From the NCBI GenBank assembly GCA_002425225.1, contig DILV01000026.1:304695-368694 (forward strand): a stretch of DNA of 64,000 nt, given 5' to 3'. Origin of the DNA: Thiothrix sp. UBA5583 (lineage in GTDB: Bacteria > Pseudomonadota > Gammaproteobacteria > Thiotrichales > Thiotrichaceae). Below the pieces are notes generated by a model that worked only from the letters and a program-made list of their open reading frames with translations, made no database searches and was not told the origin of the DNA. How positions within the stretch are numbered: the first letter of the stretch is position 1; each line of letters opens with the position of its first letter. Positions 1 to 9,143 of this stretch are shown here, in pieces. The position numbers and the translations under genes were made by a program.

Positions 1-650
1 GTGATCACACCCGCAGACAGGTTGACGATCGGGCTGATTTCAAACACCACCGAGTCAGCGGTGTACAGCAATACCTGGGCGCAGCGGTGCAAACCGCATT
101 GCCGGGATGCGGCATTAAGCTGTTCCGGCAGGCTGGAGGCATGGAACACAAATGCCTTGACCTGAAGCTGCTGGTAGAGATCGGTGAGCGGTTGCCCGGT
201 GATGCGGCGGAATTCGCGTTCCAGCAGGCTGCGTTGCTCGTCATCGGCAAAAATCAGGGCGGCAGCACGACGCAGCTCGTTGTCAGTCAGGGGCAATTGC
301 AGGTTTTGCTGACGCTGGGTGGCAAGCACCTGATTGGTATCCAGATTGATGAGCGTGAGGATGGTTTCGTTGCTGCTGTAATCGTAGGTGTAAACGTCAG
401 CCAGTCGTGCTGTTTGCCCCTTTTTGTTGGGGTGGCGCTCGACCAGTAGCAGCTCGGGAGCAGGCGTGGTGTTGACAGACAGAGAACGTTGGGTGTTGGC
501 AGGGGAGGCAGCCGTTGCCATGCTGGTGGCGCGGCTGAGTTCCGCCGGGTTGAGGGGATCCATTGTGCCTGCCTGGGCAGACTGCAAGGCGGCAACCAGC
601 AGGACAGATGCCAGTGGTAGCCAAGGTTTGAGGCAAAACAGTTTGTTCAT
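1..650 (-). CDS. Secreted protein of unknown function (C-terminus beyond the window)
   Basis: On the minus strand an ATG at 648-650 opens a frame that stays open for 216 codons to the window edge, so the C-terminus is missing. Residues 1-27 form a signal peptide: basic start, hydrophobic LASVLLVAALQS, then an AQA cleavage site. The mature part starts with an Ala/Ser/Thr-rich stretch (about 28-65), followed by a compact region containing ARLADVYTYDY and LPLTDNELRRAAALIF, then a close cysteine pair at C185/C190. The pattern of this middle region faintly recalls the small N-terminal domains of copper amine oxidases; this is weak. Probably exported. No neighbour hints at its role. Confidence 0.6.
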   Translation of the reverse strand, partial: MNKLFCLKPWLPLASVLLVAALQSAQAGTMDPLNPAELSRATSMATAASPANTQRSLSVNTTPAPELLLVERHPNKKGQTARLADVYTYDYSSNETILTLINLDTNQVLATQRQQNLQLPLTDNELRRAAALIFADDEQRSLLEREFRRITGQPLTDLYQQLQVKAFVFHASSLPEQLNAASRQCGLHRCAQVLLYTADSVVFEISPIVNLSAGVI

Positions 651-773
651 GACGAAAACCGTACAATCGTTATTTGGTTATTGGTACGGCGTTCAGTCTA
701 GGGGGGGAGTAGGTGAGCCACCATCGCAGGCTTGCCCACCCGTTTGATTTTTATGATGGACGGTAAAATAAAT

Positions 774-1250
774 TTATTTGTTGTTGCCGGTTTCCGTTTT
801 GGCAACATTGAACACCATCAGGACATTGCGCTTGGCATCCATCAGGTGCAACTGGTTGAGGATAATGCCGTACTGGTTGGCTTTGCCCAGTTCCTCGAAA
901 TAACGCTGTTCCAGTTGACCGCCTTCACCCATGCAGGCCATTTTGGTTGCACCGATCGGGCCTACACCAAACACGCCATCCCCACTGGCAGTGTAGCTGG
1001 CAAAGTAACGGTTGCAGCCGGAATAGCCCGCTACCCGGTCACTGTCAAAATTGATGGAGATGGGTGGGGCAAGCGTGAGCGTATCCTTGCCCAGTTTGTG
1101 CAGTTCCCACTGGGTTCCTGCCACGCTCATGGCGGGTTTGGGGTTGGCTTGGGTATCCAGATTGCTACACGCAGACACAATTGCCAGACCCAGCAAAACG
1201 ATCAGGATTTGACCTGTCACGGATGACAGGAGTTTTTTTAGCATGGACAT
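774..1250 (-). CDS. META-domain lipoprotein (HslJ-like)
   Basis: A 158-residue protein. Residues 5-28 are a lipoprotein signal with lipobox VSAC (C28), so it should be anchored in the envelope. The remainder is one META domain: GTQWEL near 46, an ISINFDSDRVAGYSGCNRYFASY core near 64-86, MACMGEG near 104, and a C-terminal strand with LMVFNVAKT. E. coli HslJ, which has this domain, is a heat-inducible outer-membrane lipoprotein linked to novobiocin resistance; a role here is inferred only. GGAG lies 6 nt upstream of the chosen ATG at 1250; an ATG two codons later is possible. It stands alone, convergent with nothing and divergent from the next gene. Confidence 0.8.
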   Translation of the reverse strand: MSMLKKLLSSVTGQILIVLLGLAIVSACSNLDTQANPKPAMSVAGTQWELHKLGKDTLTLAPPISINFDSDRVAGYSGCNRYFASYTASGDGVFGVGPIGATKMACMGEGGQLEQRYFEELGKANQYGIILNQLHLMDAKRNVLMVFNVAKTETGNNK

Positions 1251-1396
1251 ACACCGCTCCTCGTGGTTTTCTTGTTATGGTTATGGAGTTGCAAATAGCC
1301 GAAAAGTTGCAATTTAACCAGCAATCATGCGCCGCTTGCCTGTTTGACGCAAAACAGGCTGACAAACTGCATGGTAAACGAATTCAGGAGGTCGTC

Positions 1397-1570
1397 GTGA
1401 GCAAGAATCCACAGGAAGCCCTGGGGCAACTACTGGCAAATACCCAAACCCTGCAACTGGCGACACTGCTCGCCCCGCTACTGGATGCGCTGGAACAGTG
1501 TTGCGGCAATGTGGTCAAGCTGTTGCGCGGGCTGGGCGAGTTGCAGCATATCGGGGCGGGGCAAGCCTGA
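1397..1570 (+). CDS. Small ORF (57 aa) translationally coupled to an ElyC-like protein
   Basis: I do not recognise this protein. A GTG at 1397 follows a strong AGGAGG site at about 1386-1391, and the stop TGA (1568-1570) shares its last base with the ATG of the next gene, a TGATG junction typical of coupled translation. The product is short and helical: Leu/Ala-rich QTLQLATLLAPLLDALEQCC, then KLLRGLGELQHIGAG, with an adjacent cysteine pair. There is no signal peptide. The frame is open further upstream to 1181, so a longer protein cannot be excluded, but only the GTG has a good ribosome-binding site. Confidence 0.5.
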   Translation: MSKNPQEALGQLLANTQTLQLATLLAPLLDALEQCCGNVVKLLRGLGELQHIGAGQA

Positions 1571-2328
1571 TGTTCCTGTTCAAAAAGCTGTTTTCCTCTT
1601 CCATCATGCCGTTGTCGCTGAGCTTTTTGTTGTTGCTGGGCGGTCTGCTGCTGTTATGGCTGTCGCGCAGGCAGAAAACCGGCAAGGTGCTGGCGACGCT
1701 GGGTTTCCTGCTGTTGCTGGCACAGGGCTATGGCTGGGGCTTTGAGTCTGCCTTGCGTTCACTGGAACGGGAATATCCGCCGGTCGTTGGCTTGCCTGCG
1801 GATGTACGTTGGGTGGTGGTGCTGGGCGGTGGTACGTCGTCGGATATGGCTTTGCCGTTGCATTCGCGTTTGAGTGAGGCTTCGCTGGCGCGGCTGGTGG
1901 AAGGTGTGCGCCTGTATCGGCAGCAAGCGGGGGCGAAACTGCTGGTGTCGGGTGGGCGCGTGTTTGGTTCTGGGGCTGATGCGGATGCAATGCAGGCGTT
2001 GGCGGTGCAGTTGGGGGTGAATCCGGCTGATATTGTGCTGGACATGGATTCGCAGGATACCGAAACCCAGGCGCAGGTTATCCGCCAGCAGGTGGGGGCG
2101 GAACGGGTGGCACTGGTGACATCGGCTTCGCACATGCCGCGAGCCGTGGGGTTGTTCCGGCAGGCCGGGGTGGAGGTATTGCCTGCACCGACCCATTACC
2201 TGGAGCAAAGCAACGCCGCTTTCAGCCCGACGGATGTGTTTCCTGATAGCGACAATTTTACCGAAGCGCGACGGGCGGTGTATGAATACATGGGGGTGAT
2301 GTGGGCGAAGTTGCGCGAGCGCTGGTGA
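1570..2328 (+). CDS. ElyC/SanA/YdcF-family (DUF218) membrane protein
   Basis: A 252-residue protein starting at the ATG that overlaps the preceding stop. Two hydrophobic segments near the N-terminus (about 13-29 and 38-55) are followed by a DUF218 domain: WVVVLGGGTSSD near 78, KLLVSGG near 120, a DTETQAQVI motif near 158-166, VALVTSASHMPRA near 175-187, and a C-terminal ARRAVYEYMGVMWAKL helix. DUF218 proteins such as E. coli ElyC and SanA act in envelope integrity, ElyC in lipid-carrier and peptidoglycan precursor metabolism. The double-span N-terminus and length match ElyC better than single-span SanA. The exact substrate is not known from the sequence. Confidence 0.8.
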   Translation: MFLFKKLFSSSIMPLSLSFLLLLGGLLLLWLSRRQKTGKVLATLGFLLLLAQGYGWGFESALRSLEREYPPVVGLPADVRWVVVLGGGTSSDMALPLHSRLSEASLARLVEGVRLYRQQAGAKLLVSGGRVFGSGADADAMQALAVQLGVNPADIVLDMDSQDTETQAQVIRQQVGAERVALVTSASHMPRAVGLFRQAGVEVLPAPTHYLEQSNAAFSPTDVFPDSDNFTEARRAVYEYMGVMWAKLRERW

Positions 2329-2363
2329 CATTTTCTGCGTAGGGTGGTGCAGAGTTCCTAAGT

Positions 2364-2876
2364 TTACTGCACGCCAGACGCTTCCAGATCACGGATACGG
2401 ATGTACATCGCTTGTTGCGGGTCTGGCTCTAAAGTGCTGAACCCCCATCGCTGATAGAAGGCGCGGGCATTGTCATCCAAAGGGTGCGTTACCAGTGCAA
2501 AGCTGCCGATGGTTTTGGAAACGTGTACTGCGAACGTAAACGTGGCTGCCAACAATACTTTGGAAACGCCTGTGCCTTGGTGAGCAATATCCACCGCCAA
2601 TTGCCCCAGTAATACGATAGGCAGAGGGTCGGGCATATTGCGCTGCTGACTTTTTGGCAAAAAATCGCGGCGGATTTCCCCGGCAGCCAAGGTCACATAG
2701 CCTTTGATTTGTTGTGGCTGCGTTGGATCAGGCAATACATACGTCCGGGATACACCCGTCATCTGGTTACGCCAGGCATTACGTTGAAACCAGCCGTTCA
2801 GTGATGCCCTGCCGCAATCAAAACTGGAGCGGTCATCATTTTCCGCCAAGGGGCGGATGGTATTCAGGGTTTCCAT
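2364..2876 (-). CDS. GNAT acetyltransferase toxin, TacT-like
   Basis: A 170-residue GNAT-fold acetyltransferase. Typical TacT/AtaT-group landmarks are present: FDCGRASLNGWFQRNAWRNQ near 19-38, GVSRTYVL near 41, GYVTLAAGEI near 59, LGQLAVDIAHQGTGVSKVLL near 90-109 (acetyl-CoA loop) and ARAFYQRWGF near 137-146 with the likely catalytic tyrosine. Toxins of this family block translation by acetylating the aminoacyl group on charged tRNA. The acetyl-CoA loop reads QGTGVS where QxxGxG/A is usual, so activity may be altered. Its ATG lies 13 nt inside the end of the upstream DUF1778 gene, the normal antitoxin-toxin arrangement. Confidence 0.85.
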   Translation of the reverse strand: METLNTIRPLAENDDRSSFDCGRASLNGWFQRNAWRNQMTGVSRTYVLPDPTQPQQIKGYVTLAAGEIRRDFLPKSQQRNMPDPLPIVLLGQLAVDIAHQGTGVSKVLLAATFTFAVHVSKTIGSFALVTHPLDDNARAFYQRWGFSTLEPDPQQAMYIRIRDLEASGVQ

Positions 2877-3127
2877 GTCGGAGCGTAGCTGGCAAGTTCT
2901 TTCACCACTGGAAGGACTCGTGCTGGCGCATTGACAAGTGCTTCAATTTCTTCCCAACGGCTGGACGGAATGACAATGGTATTGCGCTCCAACAATTCGG
3001 CTTCGGCGGCTTCCAACGCTCTACGGCGGATAAAATCGCCCAGTTTGAGGCGGGCATGACCAGCGGCAACCTCTAGGAGGCTGCGCTCAGCATCACTTAA
3101 TCGGACACTCAACACGGAAGACAACAT
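2864..3127 (-). CDS. DUF1778-family ribbon-helix-helix antitoxin (TacA-like)
   Basis: An 87-residue protein starting at the ATG at 3125-3127, chosen because AAGGG lies about 8 nt upstream; a second ATG sits two codons earlier. The N-terminal half is a ribbon-helix-helix DNA-binding fold (SVLSVRLSDAERSLLEVAAG then KLGDFIRRRALEAAEAEL). The C-terminal half, with SSRWEEIEALVNAPA, is the region that in TacA proteins wraps and neutralises the partner acetyltransferase. It precedes and overlaps the GNAT toxin gene. By family precedent the complex would repress its own promoter, which should lie in 3128-3302. Confidence 0.85.
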   Translation of the reverse strand: MLSSVLSVRLSDAERSLLEVAAGHARLKLGDFIRRRALEAAEAELLERNTIVIPSSRWEEIEALVNAPARVLPVVKELASYAPTWKP

Positions 3128-3302
3128 GACCATCACCCTTAATGTATGACAATAGACTACAAATATAGTGTGTTCAGAGGGATTTGGGAAGTGGGCTTTG
3201 CAGGCTAGCCCCCATCCACTGTAATCCTGCCCTGACGCCAACCCGCGCTTTTTCCGCCACGCTCCGCTACAATCAGCACAACTTATCATCGCGGGTGTCC
3301 CC

Positions 3303-5074
<1,772 letters not shown>

Positions 5075-5078
<4 letters not shown>

Positions 5079-5866
5079 ATCGGGATAATAAAAGCAAATC
5101 GGAGGCATCCTCTTCCTCCCCTGACAAGGGGAGGGCGGGAGGGGTTTCTTCTACGCCTGAAGGGATTCCCCTCTCCCCCATCGGTATCATCACTTCCCCC
5201 TACAAGGAAAAATTCGGTATCCCCCGTCAGCCCGGTCTGGTCACTGCGGCACAAGCCACCCTGAGCTTGTTGCCCCCTTACAACCAGCCCGAAACCGTGC
5301 GCGGCCTCGAAGGTTTTTCCCATGTCTGGCTCATTTTCGTGTTCCATGCCACCCAACAGCAGGGCTGGAAACCGACCGTGCGCCCGCCGCGTCTGGGTGG
5401 CAATGCCCGCATGGGCGTATTCGCCACCCGTTCCACTTTCCGCCCCAATCCCATTGGTCTGACGGTTGCCGGGTTAAGCAGCATTCAGGTGCAGGGGAGT
5501 AACATCACCCTGACGCTGCAAGGGGCTGATCTGCTGGATGGCACGCCCGTGCTGGATATTAAACCGTATCTTCCGTATGCTGATGCGCTCCCGCAGGCAA
5601 GCGCAGGCTTTGCGCCGCAAGCACCCGAAATACCCTTGCCGGTGCGGTTTGCGCCCCTCGCCAGCCAGCAATGTGCTGCACAAGGGGGGGAGCGAAACCT
5701 GCATTTGCGTTGCCTGATCGAACAGATTCTGGGGCAAGACCCGCGCCCGTCTTACCAGCACGGGCAACAGGACGGGCGGGTATACGCCATGCGTCTGTAT
5801 GAGTTTGACCTGCGCTGGCACTACACCGCTGACGGTATCGAAGTGCTGGAACTGGCAGGCATTTAA
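5075..5866 (+). CDS. trmO: tRNA N6-threonylcarbamoyladenosine(37) methyltransferase TrmO
   Basis: A 263-residue TrmO (TsaA/YaeB) protein, which uses S-adenosylmethionine to methylate t6A37 in tRNA. The domain starts at PLSPIGIITSPYKEKFGIPRQ (about residue 32) and includes LLPPYNQPETVRGLEGFSHVW, the conserved RPPRLGGN and GVFATRSTFRPNPIGLT block, and LDIKPYLPYAD. The C-terminal part ends in LYEFDLRWHY. Start is a GTG overlapping the previous stop, with GCAGGAG 7 nt upstream. The first ~30 residues are extra compared with E. coli TrmO and are encoded partly by a palindromic repeat. Confidence 0.9.
5115..5154. repeat. REP-like palindrome inside the 5' end of trmO
   Basis: An 8-bp inverted repeat, CCTCCCCT (5115-5122) and AGGGGAGG (5127-5134), with a GACA loop, followed by a GGGAGGGGTTTCTT tail. 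This looks like the short C/G-rich palindromes scattered between genes in many proteobacteria. Here it lies in frame between the trmO start codon and the conserved domain, encoding roughly SSSSPDKGRAGGVSS. Its family identity is inferred from appearance only. Confidence 0.55.
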
Positions 5867-5884
5867 AACCACAACGAAGCCGAT

Positions 5885-7345
5885 ATGTTGAAGAAACTTG
5901 CACTTCTGGCAGGACTGTGCGCCTGCGTTGGTCATGCTGTCGCGGCTGACCTGTTGCCGGGGCGCAGTGCTCCGCAGCCAGCCGAGCTTGCTTTGATCCG
6001 CCACCAGCAAACGCTGGAATTGCCAGCGGACATCACCACCCTGATGCAGCGTTACAACCTGCCTGCCGACAGCCTGAGCGTGTATATCCGCGACCTTAAT
6101 GCTGATATGCCGATGGTGGTGCATAACGACAAGGTTCCGCGCAACCCGGCATCAGTGATGAAACTGCTGACGACCTGGACGGCACTCAAGCTGCTCAGCC
6201 CTTCCTACACCTGGAAAACCGAAGCCTGGACACGCGGTGAACTCAAGGATGGTGTCCTCAACGGCGATTTGATCCTCAAGGGGTATGGCGACCCGTTCCT
6301 GACGGATGAGGCGTTCCGCCAGTTGTTGCATGACCTGCAACTCAAGGGGCTAAAAGCGATCCGGGGCAATTTGCTGGTGGATAACAGCTATTTCAGTATC
6401 CCGCACCATGATCCCGGTGCTTTCGATAATGAGCCGACCCGCGTGTACAACGCACCACCCTCAGCGCTGATGTTTAACTTTCAGGCGAACCGTTTCCTGT
6501 TTGAAGCCGACGAAAGCAAAGGCGTGGTGAATGTGACCCCATTCCCGCAGATTCCCGGTTTGCAACTGGATAACCGCATGGTGCTGTCCAAAGGCGAGTG
6601 CCGCAAGGAGCATTACCAGCCGGATTTCAAGCAGGAAGGTGCGGTGATGAAAGTGTCAGGCACGTATGCAGCGATGTGTGGCAAAAACTTTATCCTGCGT
6701 GTCATGTCTACCCCGGAAGAACATGTGTTTAATGCCTTCCGCGACATCTGGCATTCACTGGGTGGCGAGTTCGCAGGCAAGTTGCAAAGCGGGCAGGTGG
6801 GGCGGGCTGATGTGTTACTGCATACTCATGAGTCGCGCACGCTGGGTGAGCAAATCCGCTTCATCAACAAGTGGAGCAACAATGTCATGACCCGCAACCT
6901 GTTCCTGACGCTGGGGGCGAAGGTGCAGGGTGAGCCTGCCACGCTGGAAAAAAGCCGGATGGCGATGGCTGACCTGCTGCAACAGGCGGGGATTGATTAC
7001 ACCGGCATGGTAGTGGAAAACGGTTCCGGCCTGTCGCGGGTGGAGCGTATCACCGCCCGCCAGTTGGGGCAGTTGCTGGAAACGGCTTGGCGTGACCCGT
7101 ACATGCCGGAGTTCATGGCCTCCATGCCGCTGCTGGGGGAAGATGGTACACTGGCAAAACGTTTCCGGGAGGAAGACTTGCGCGGTCGTAGCCACATGAA
7201 AACCGGCACGCTGAACGATGCCAGTGCGATTGCCGGTTACATGCTGACCCGCACCGGCAAGCGGCTGGTGGTAGTGCTGGTGCAAAACGGCAAAGGCGGG
7301 CATGGTGTGCAGGATGCCATTCTGAAATGGGTATTTGAGCAATAG
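5885..7345 (+). CDS. dacB: D-alanyl-D-alanine carboxypeptidase/endopeptidase (PBP4)
   Basis: A 486-residue class C low-molecular-weight penicillin-binding protein (peptidase S13 family), close in length to E. coli PBP4 (477). A signal peptide (residues 1-20) sends it to the periplasm. The three active-site motifs are present: SVMK with Ser90, SNN near 334 in RFINKWSNNVMTR, and KTG near 440 in SHMKTGTLNDA. It trims pentapeptides and cuts peptide cross-links in peptidoglycan. Eighteen bases separate it from trmO and 25 from tamA, so it may share their transcript. Confidence 0.95.
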   Translation: MLKKLALLAGLCACVGHAVAADLLPGRSAPQPAELALIRHQQTLELPADITTLMQRYNLPADSLSVYIRDLNADMPMVVHNDKVPRNPASVMKLLTTWTALKLLSPSYTWKTEAWTRGELKDGVLNGDLILKGYGDPFLTDEAFRQLLHDLQLKGLKAIRGNLLVDNSYFSIPHHDPGAFDNEPTRVYNAPPSALMFNFQANRFLFEADESKGVVNVTPFPQIPGLQLDNRMVLSKGECRKEHYQPDFKQEGAVMKVSGTYAAMCGKNFILRVMSTPEEHVFNAFRDIWHSLGGEFAGKLQSGQVGRADVLLHTHESRTLGEQIRFINKWSNNVMTRNLFLTLGAKVQGEPATLEKSRMAMADLLQQAGIDYTGMVVENGSGLSRVERITARQLGQLLETAWRDPYMPEFMASMPLLGEDGTLAKRFREEDLRGRSHMKTGTLNDASAIAGYMLTRTGKRLVVVLVQNGKGGHGVQDAILKWVFEQ

Positions 7346-7370
7346 TGACAACAAGAGGTAAGGCCGCATC

Positions 7371-9143
7371 ATGAAAAGAATCGTTTGGGGCTTGTGCCTG
7401 CTGGGGGCAAGCGCACCGACAACAGCGGCTTTTTTCCAGCAAACCGAAAAAGAGGCGGCTGCCAAGGCCGAGTCGCCCGTCAAGGTGACGGTGCAAGGTG
7501 CTGGGGAATCCCTAGCGGAAAACCTCAAGGCATTCATGCCGTCCTTGCGTAACCTGCAATGCGATTCCCCTGCCGAGCGGGTCGGGCGTTTCATCGAGTC
7601 TGCCGAAGAAAAGATGCTGGAAGGGGCGGAAGCGATGGGTTATTACGCCGCCCGTGTCCACATTACTCCGGTGCAACAGGCCAACTGTCTGGCACTGAAT
7701 GTGGCAGTGCAACCCGGCGAACCGGTCAAAGTCACTCAGGTGGATGTGCAGGTGACAGGTGAAGGGGTTGACTTGCCCGCTTTCCGCGAGATTGCCGCCA
7801 AGCCGCCTTACCAGCCGGGTGAGGTGCTGGTGCACCAGCCGTATGAAGATTTCAAGACCAGCCTCAGCCGTACCGCCAACAATCTGGGCTTTTTCGATGC
7901 GCAATACCTGGCACGCGAAATCCGCGTCAACCCGGATACACGCCAGGCGCAAGTGCAAGTGCATTTCGATACTGGCAAGCGTTACCGCATTGGGCAGGTC
8001 ACGGTGGCGCAGGACATCCTCGACCAGAAACGCCTGAAGCGCTATATCCGCCTACGTGAGGGTGACACCTTTGATGTGGAAGTGATCCTCAAGCAGCAGC
8101 GCATTTTGGAAGGCAGCAGTTTCTACAGTGATGTGCAGGTCAACAGCCGTTTCCGTGATGCCAAAGACGGCAAGGTTCCGGTCGAAATCACTGCTGAACG
8201 CCGCAAGCGTTACAGCTATACCGGCAAGCTGGGTTACGGCACGGATACCGGGGTGCGGGTGGAAGCAGGCATGGACATCCACTGGGTCAATAGCAAAGGA
8301 CACAAGATTGCCGCCAAGGGAAAGGCAGGCGTGCGTGAGCAATCGGCTGAAATGACTTACAAGGTTCCGCTGTGGGAACCGGAGCACGAATACACCAGTG
8401 CTTCGATTGGCTGGCGGAAAAGCGATAACGATGACATCAAGAGCAATGCTTTCAAACTCGGTGTCGACTATAACCGGCGCAATGACAGCGGTTGGCAGCA
8501 AACGGTTTTCATCAATTACCTCGATGAAACCACGCAAGTAGTGGGGGAGGAGGCTACCGAATCACGCCTGACCCTGCTGGGGGCAAGGGCGAAAAAGACC
8601 CAAAGTGATGATCCGTTATTTCCGCGTGATGGCTGGTTGCTGGCGGCGGAAGTGCAGGGGGCGCACAAAAGCCTGTTGAGTGATCAAAGCGTGTTGCAGG
8701 GCAAGGTACAGGGCAAATACCTGCGCACCCTGTCCAACCAAGGCAAGTTGATTGTACAGGGTTCTGCCGGTTCCACCCTGACCAATGATCTGGATGAAAT
8801 GCCCAAGTCACTACGATTTTTTGCGGGTGGGCAGAATTCGGTGCGCGGTTACGATTTTGAATCCATCGGTGAAACCAATGACGATGACGAAGTTGTCGGC
8901 GGCAAGCATTCGCTGACGGCCAGTCTCGAATACGAACACCCGCTGGTTGACAAATGGAGTGCTGCAGCTTTTGTCGATGCCGGGGATGCTTTTGACCAGC
9001 CCGCCGATGCCGCTCTCAAGGTCGGGGTCGGGGTCGGAGTGCGCTGGAAATCACCGCTTGGCCCGGTGCGAGCAGATATTGCCGTGCCGACGGATGATGC
9101 CCGTGACCCGCATTTCTATTTCAGCCTAGGGCCTGATTTGTGA
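7371..9143 (+). CDS. tamA: Translocation and assembly module outer-membrane protein TamA
   Basis: A 590-residue Omp85-family protein. Residues 1-20 are a signal peptide. About 40-280 hold three POTRA domains (for example QPGEPVKVTQVDVQVTG, TGKRYRIGQVTVAQDIL). The 16-strand barrel follows, with the conserved RFFAGGQNSVRGYDFESIG motif near 482-500 and a C-terminal strand ending HFYFSLGPDL. TamA sits in the outer membrane and works with TamB in inserting some outer-membrane proteins and in lipid transport. The stop codon overlaps the GTG start of tamB. Confidence 0.93.
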   Translation: MKRIVWGLCLLGASAPTTAAFFQQTEKEAAAKAESPVKVTVQGAGESLAENLKAFMPSLRNLQCDSPAERVGRFIESAEEKMLEGAEAMGYYAARVHITPVQQANCLALNVAVQPGEPVKVTQVDVQVTGEGVDLPAFREIAAKPPYQPGEVLVHQPYEDFKTSLSRTANNLGFFDAQYLAREIRVNPDTRQAQVQVHFDTGKRYRIGQVTVAQDILDQKRLKRYIRLREGDTFDVEVILKQQRILEGSSFYSDVQVNSRFRDAKDGKVPVEITAERRKRYSYTGKLGYGTDTGVRVEAGMDIHWVNSKGHKIAAKGKAGVREQSAEMTYKVPLWEPEHEYTSASIGWRKSDNDDIKSNAFKLGVDYNRRNDSGWQQTVFINYLDETTQVVGEEATESRLTLLGARAKKTQSDDPLFPRDGWLLAAEVQGAHKSLLSDQSVLQGKVQGKYLRTLSNQGKLIVQGSAGSTLTNDLDEMPKSLRFFAGGQNSVRGYDFESIGETNDDDEVVGGKHSLTASLEYEHPLVDKWSAAAFVDAGDAFDQPADAALKVGVGVGVRWKSPLGPVRADIAVPTDDARDPHFYFSLGPDL

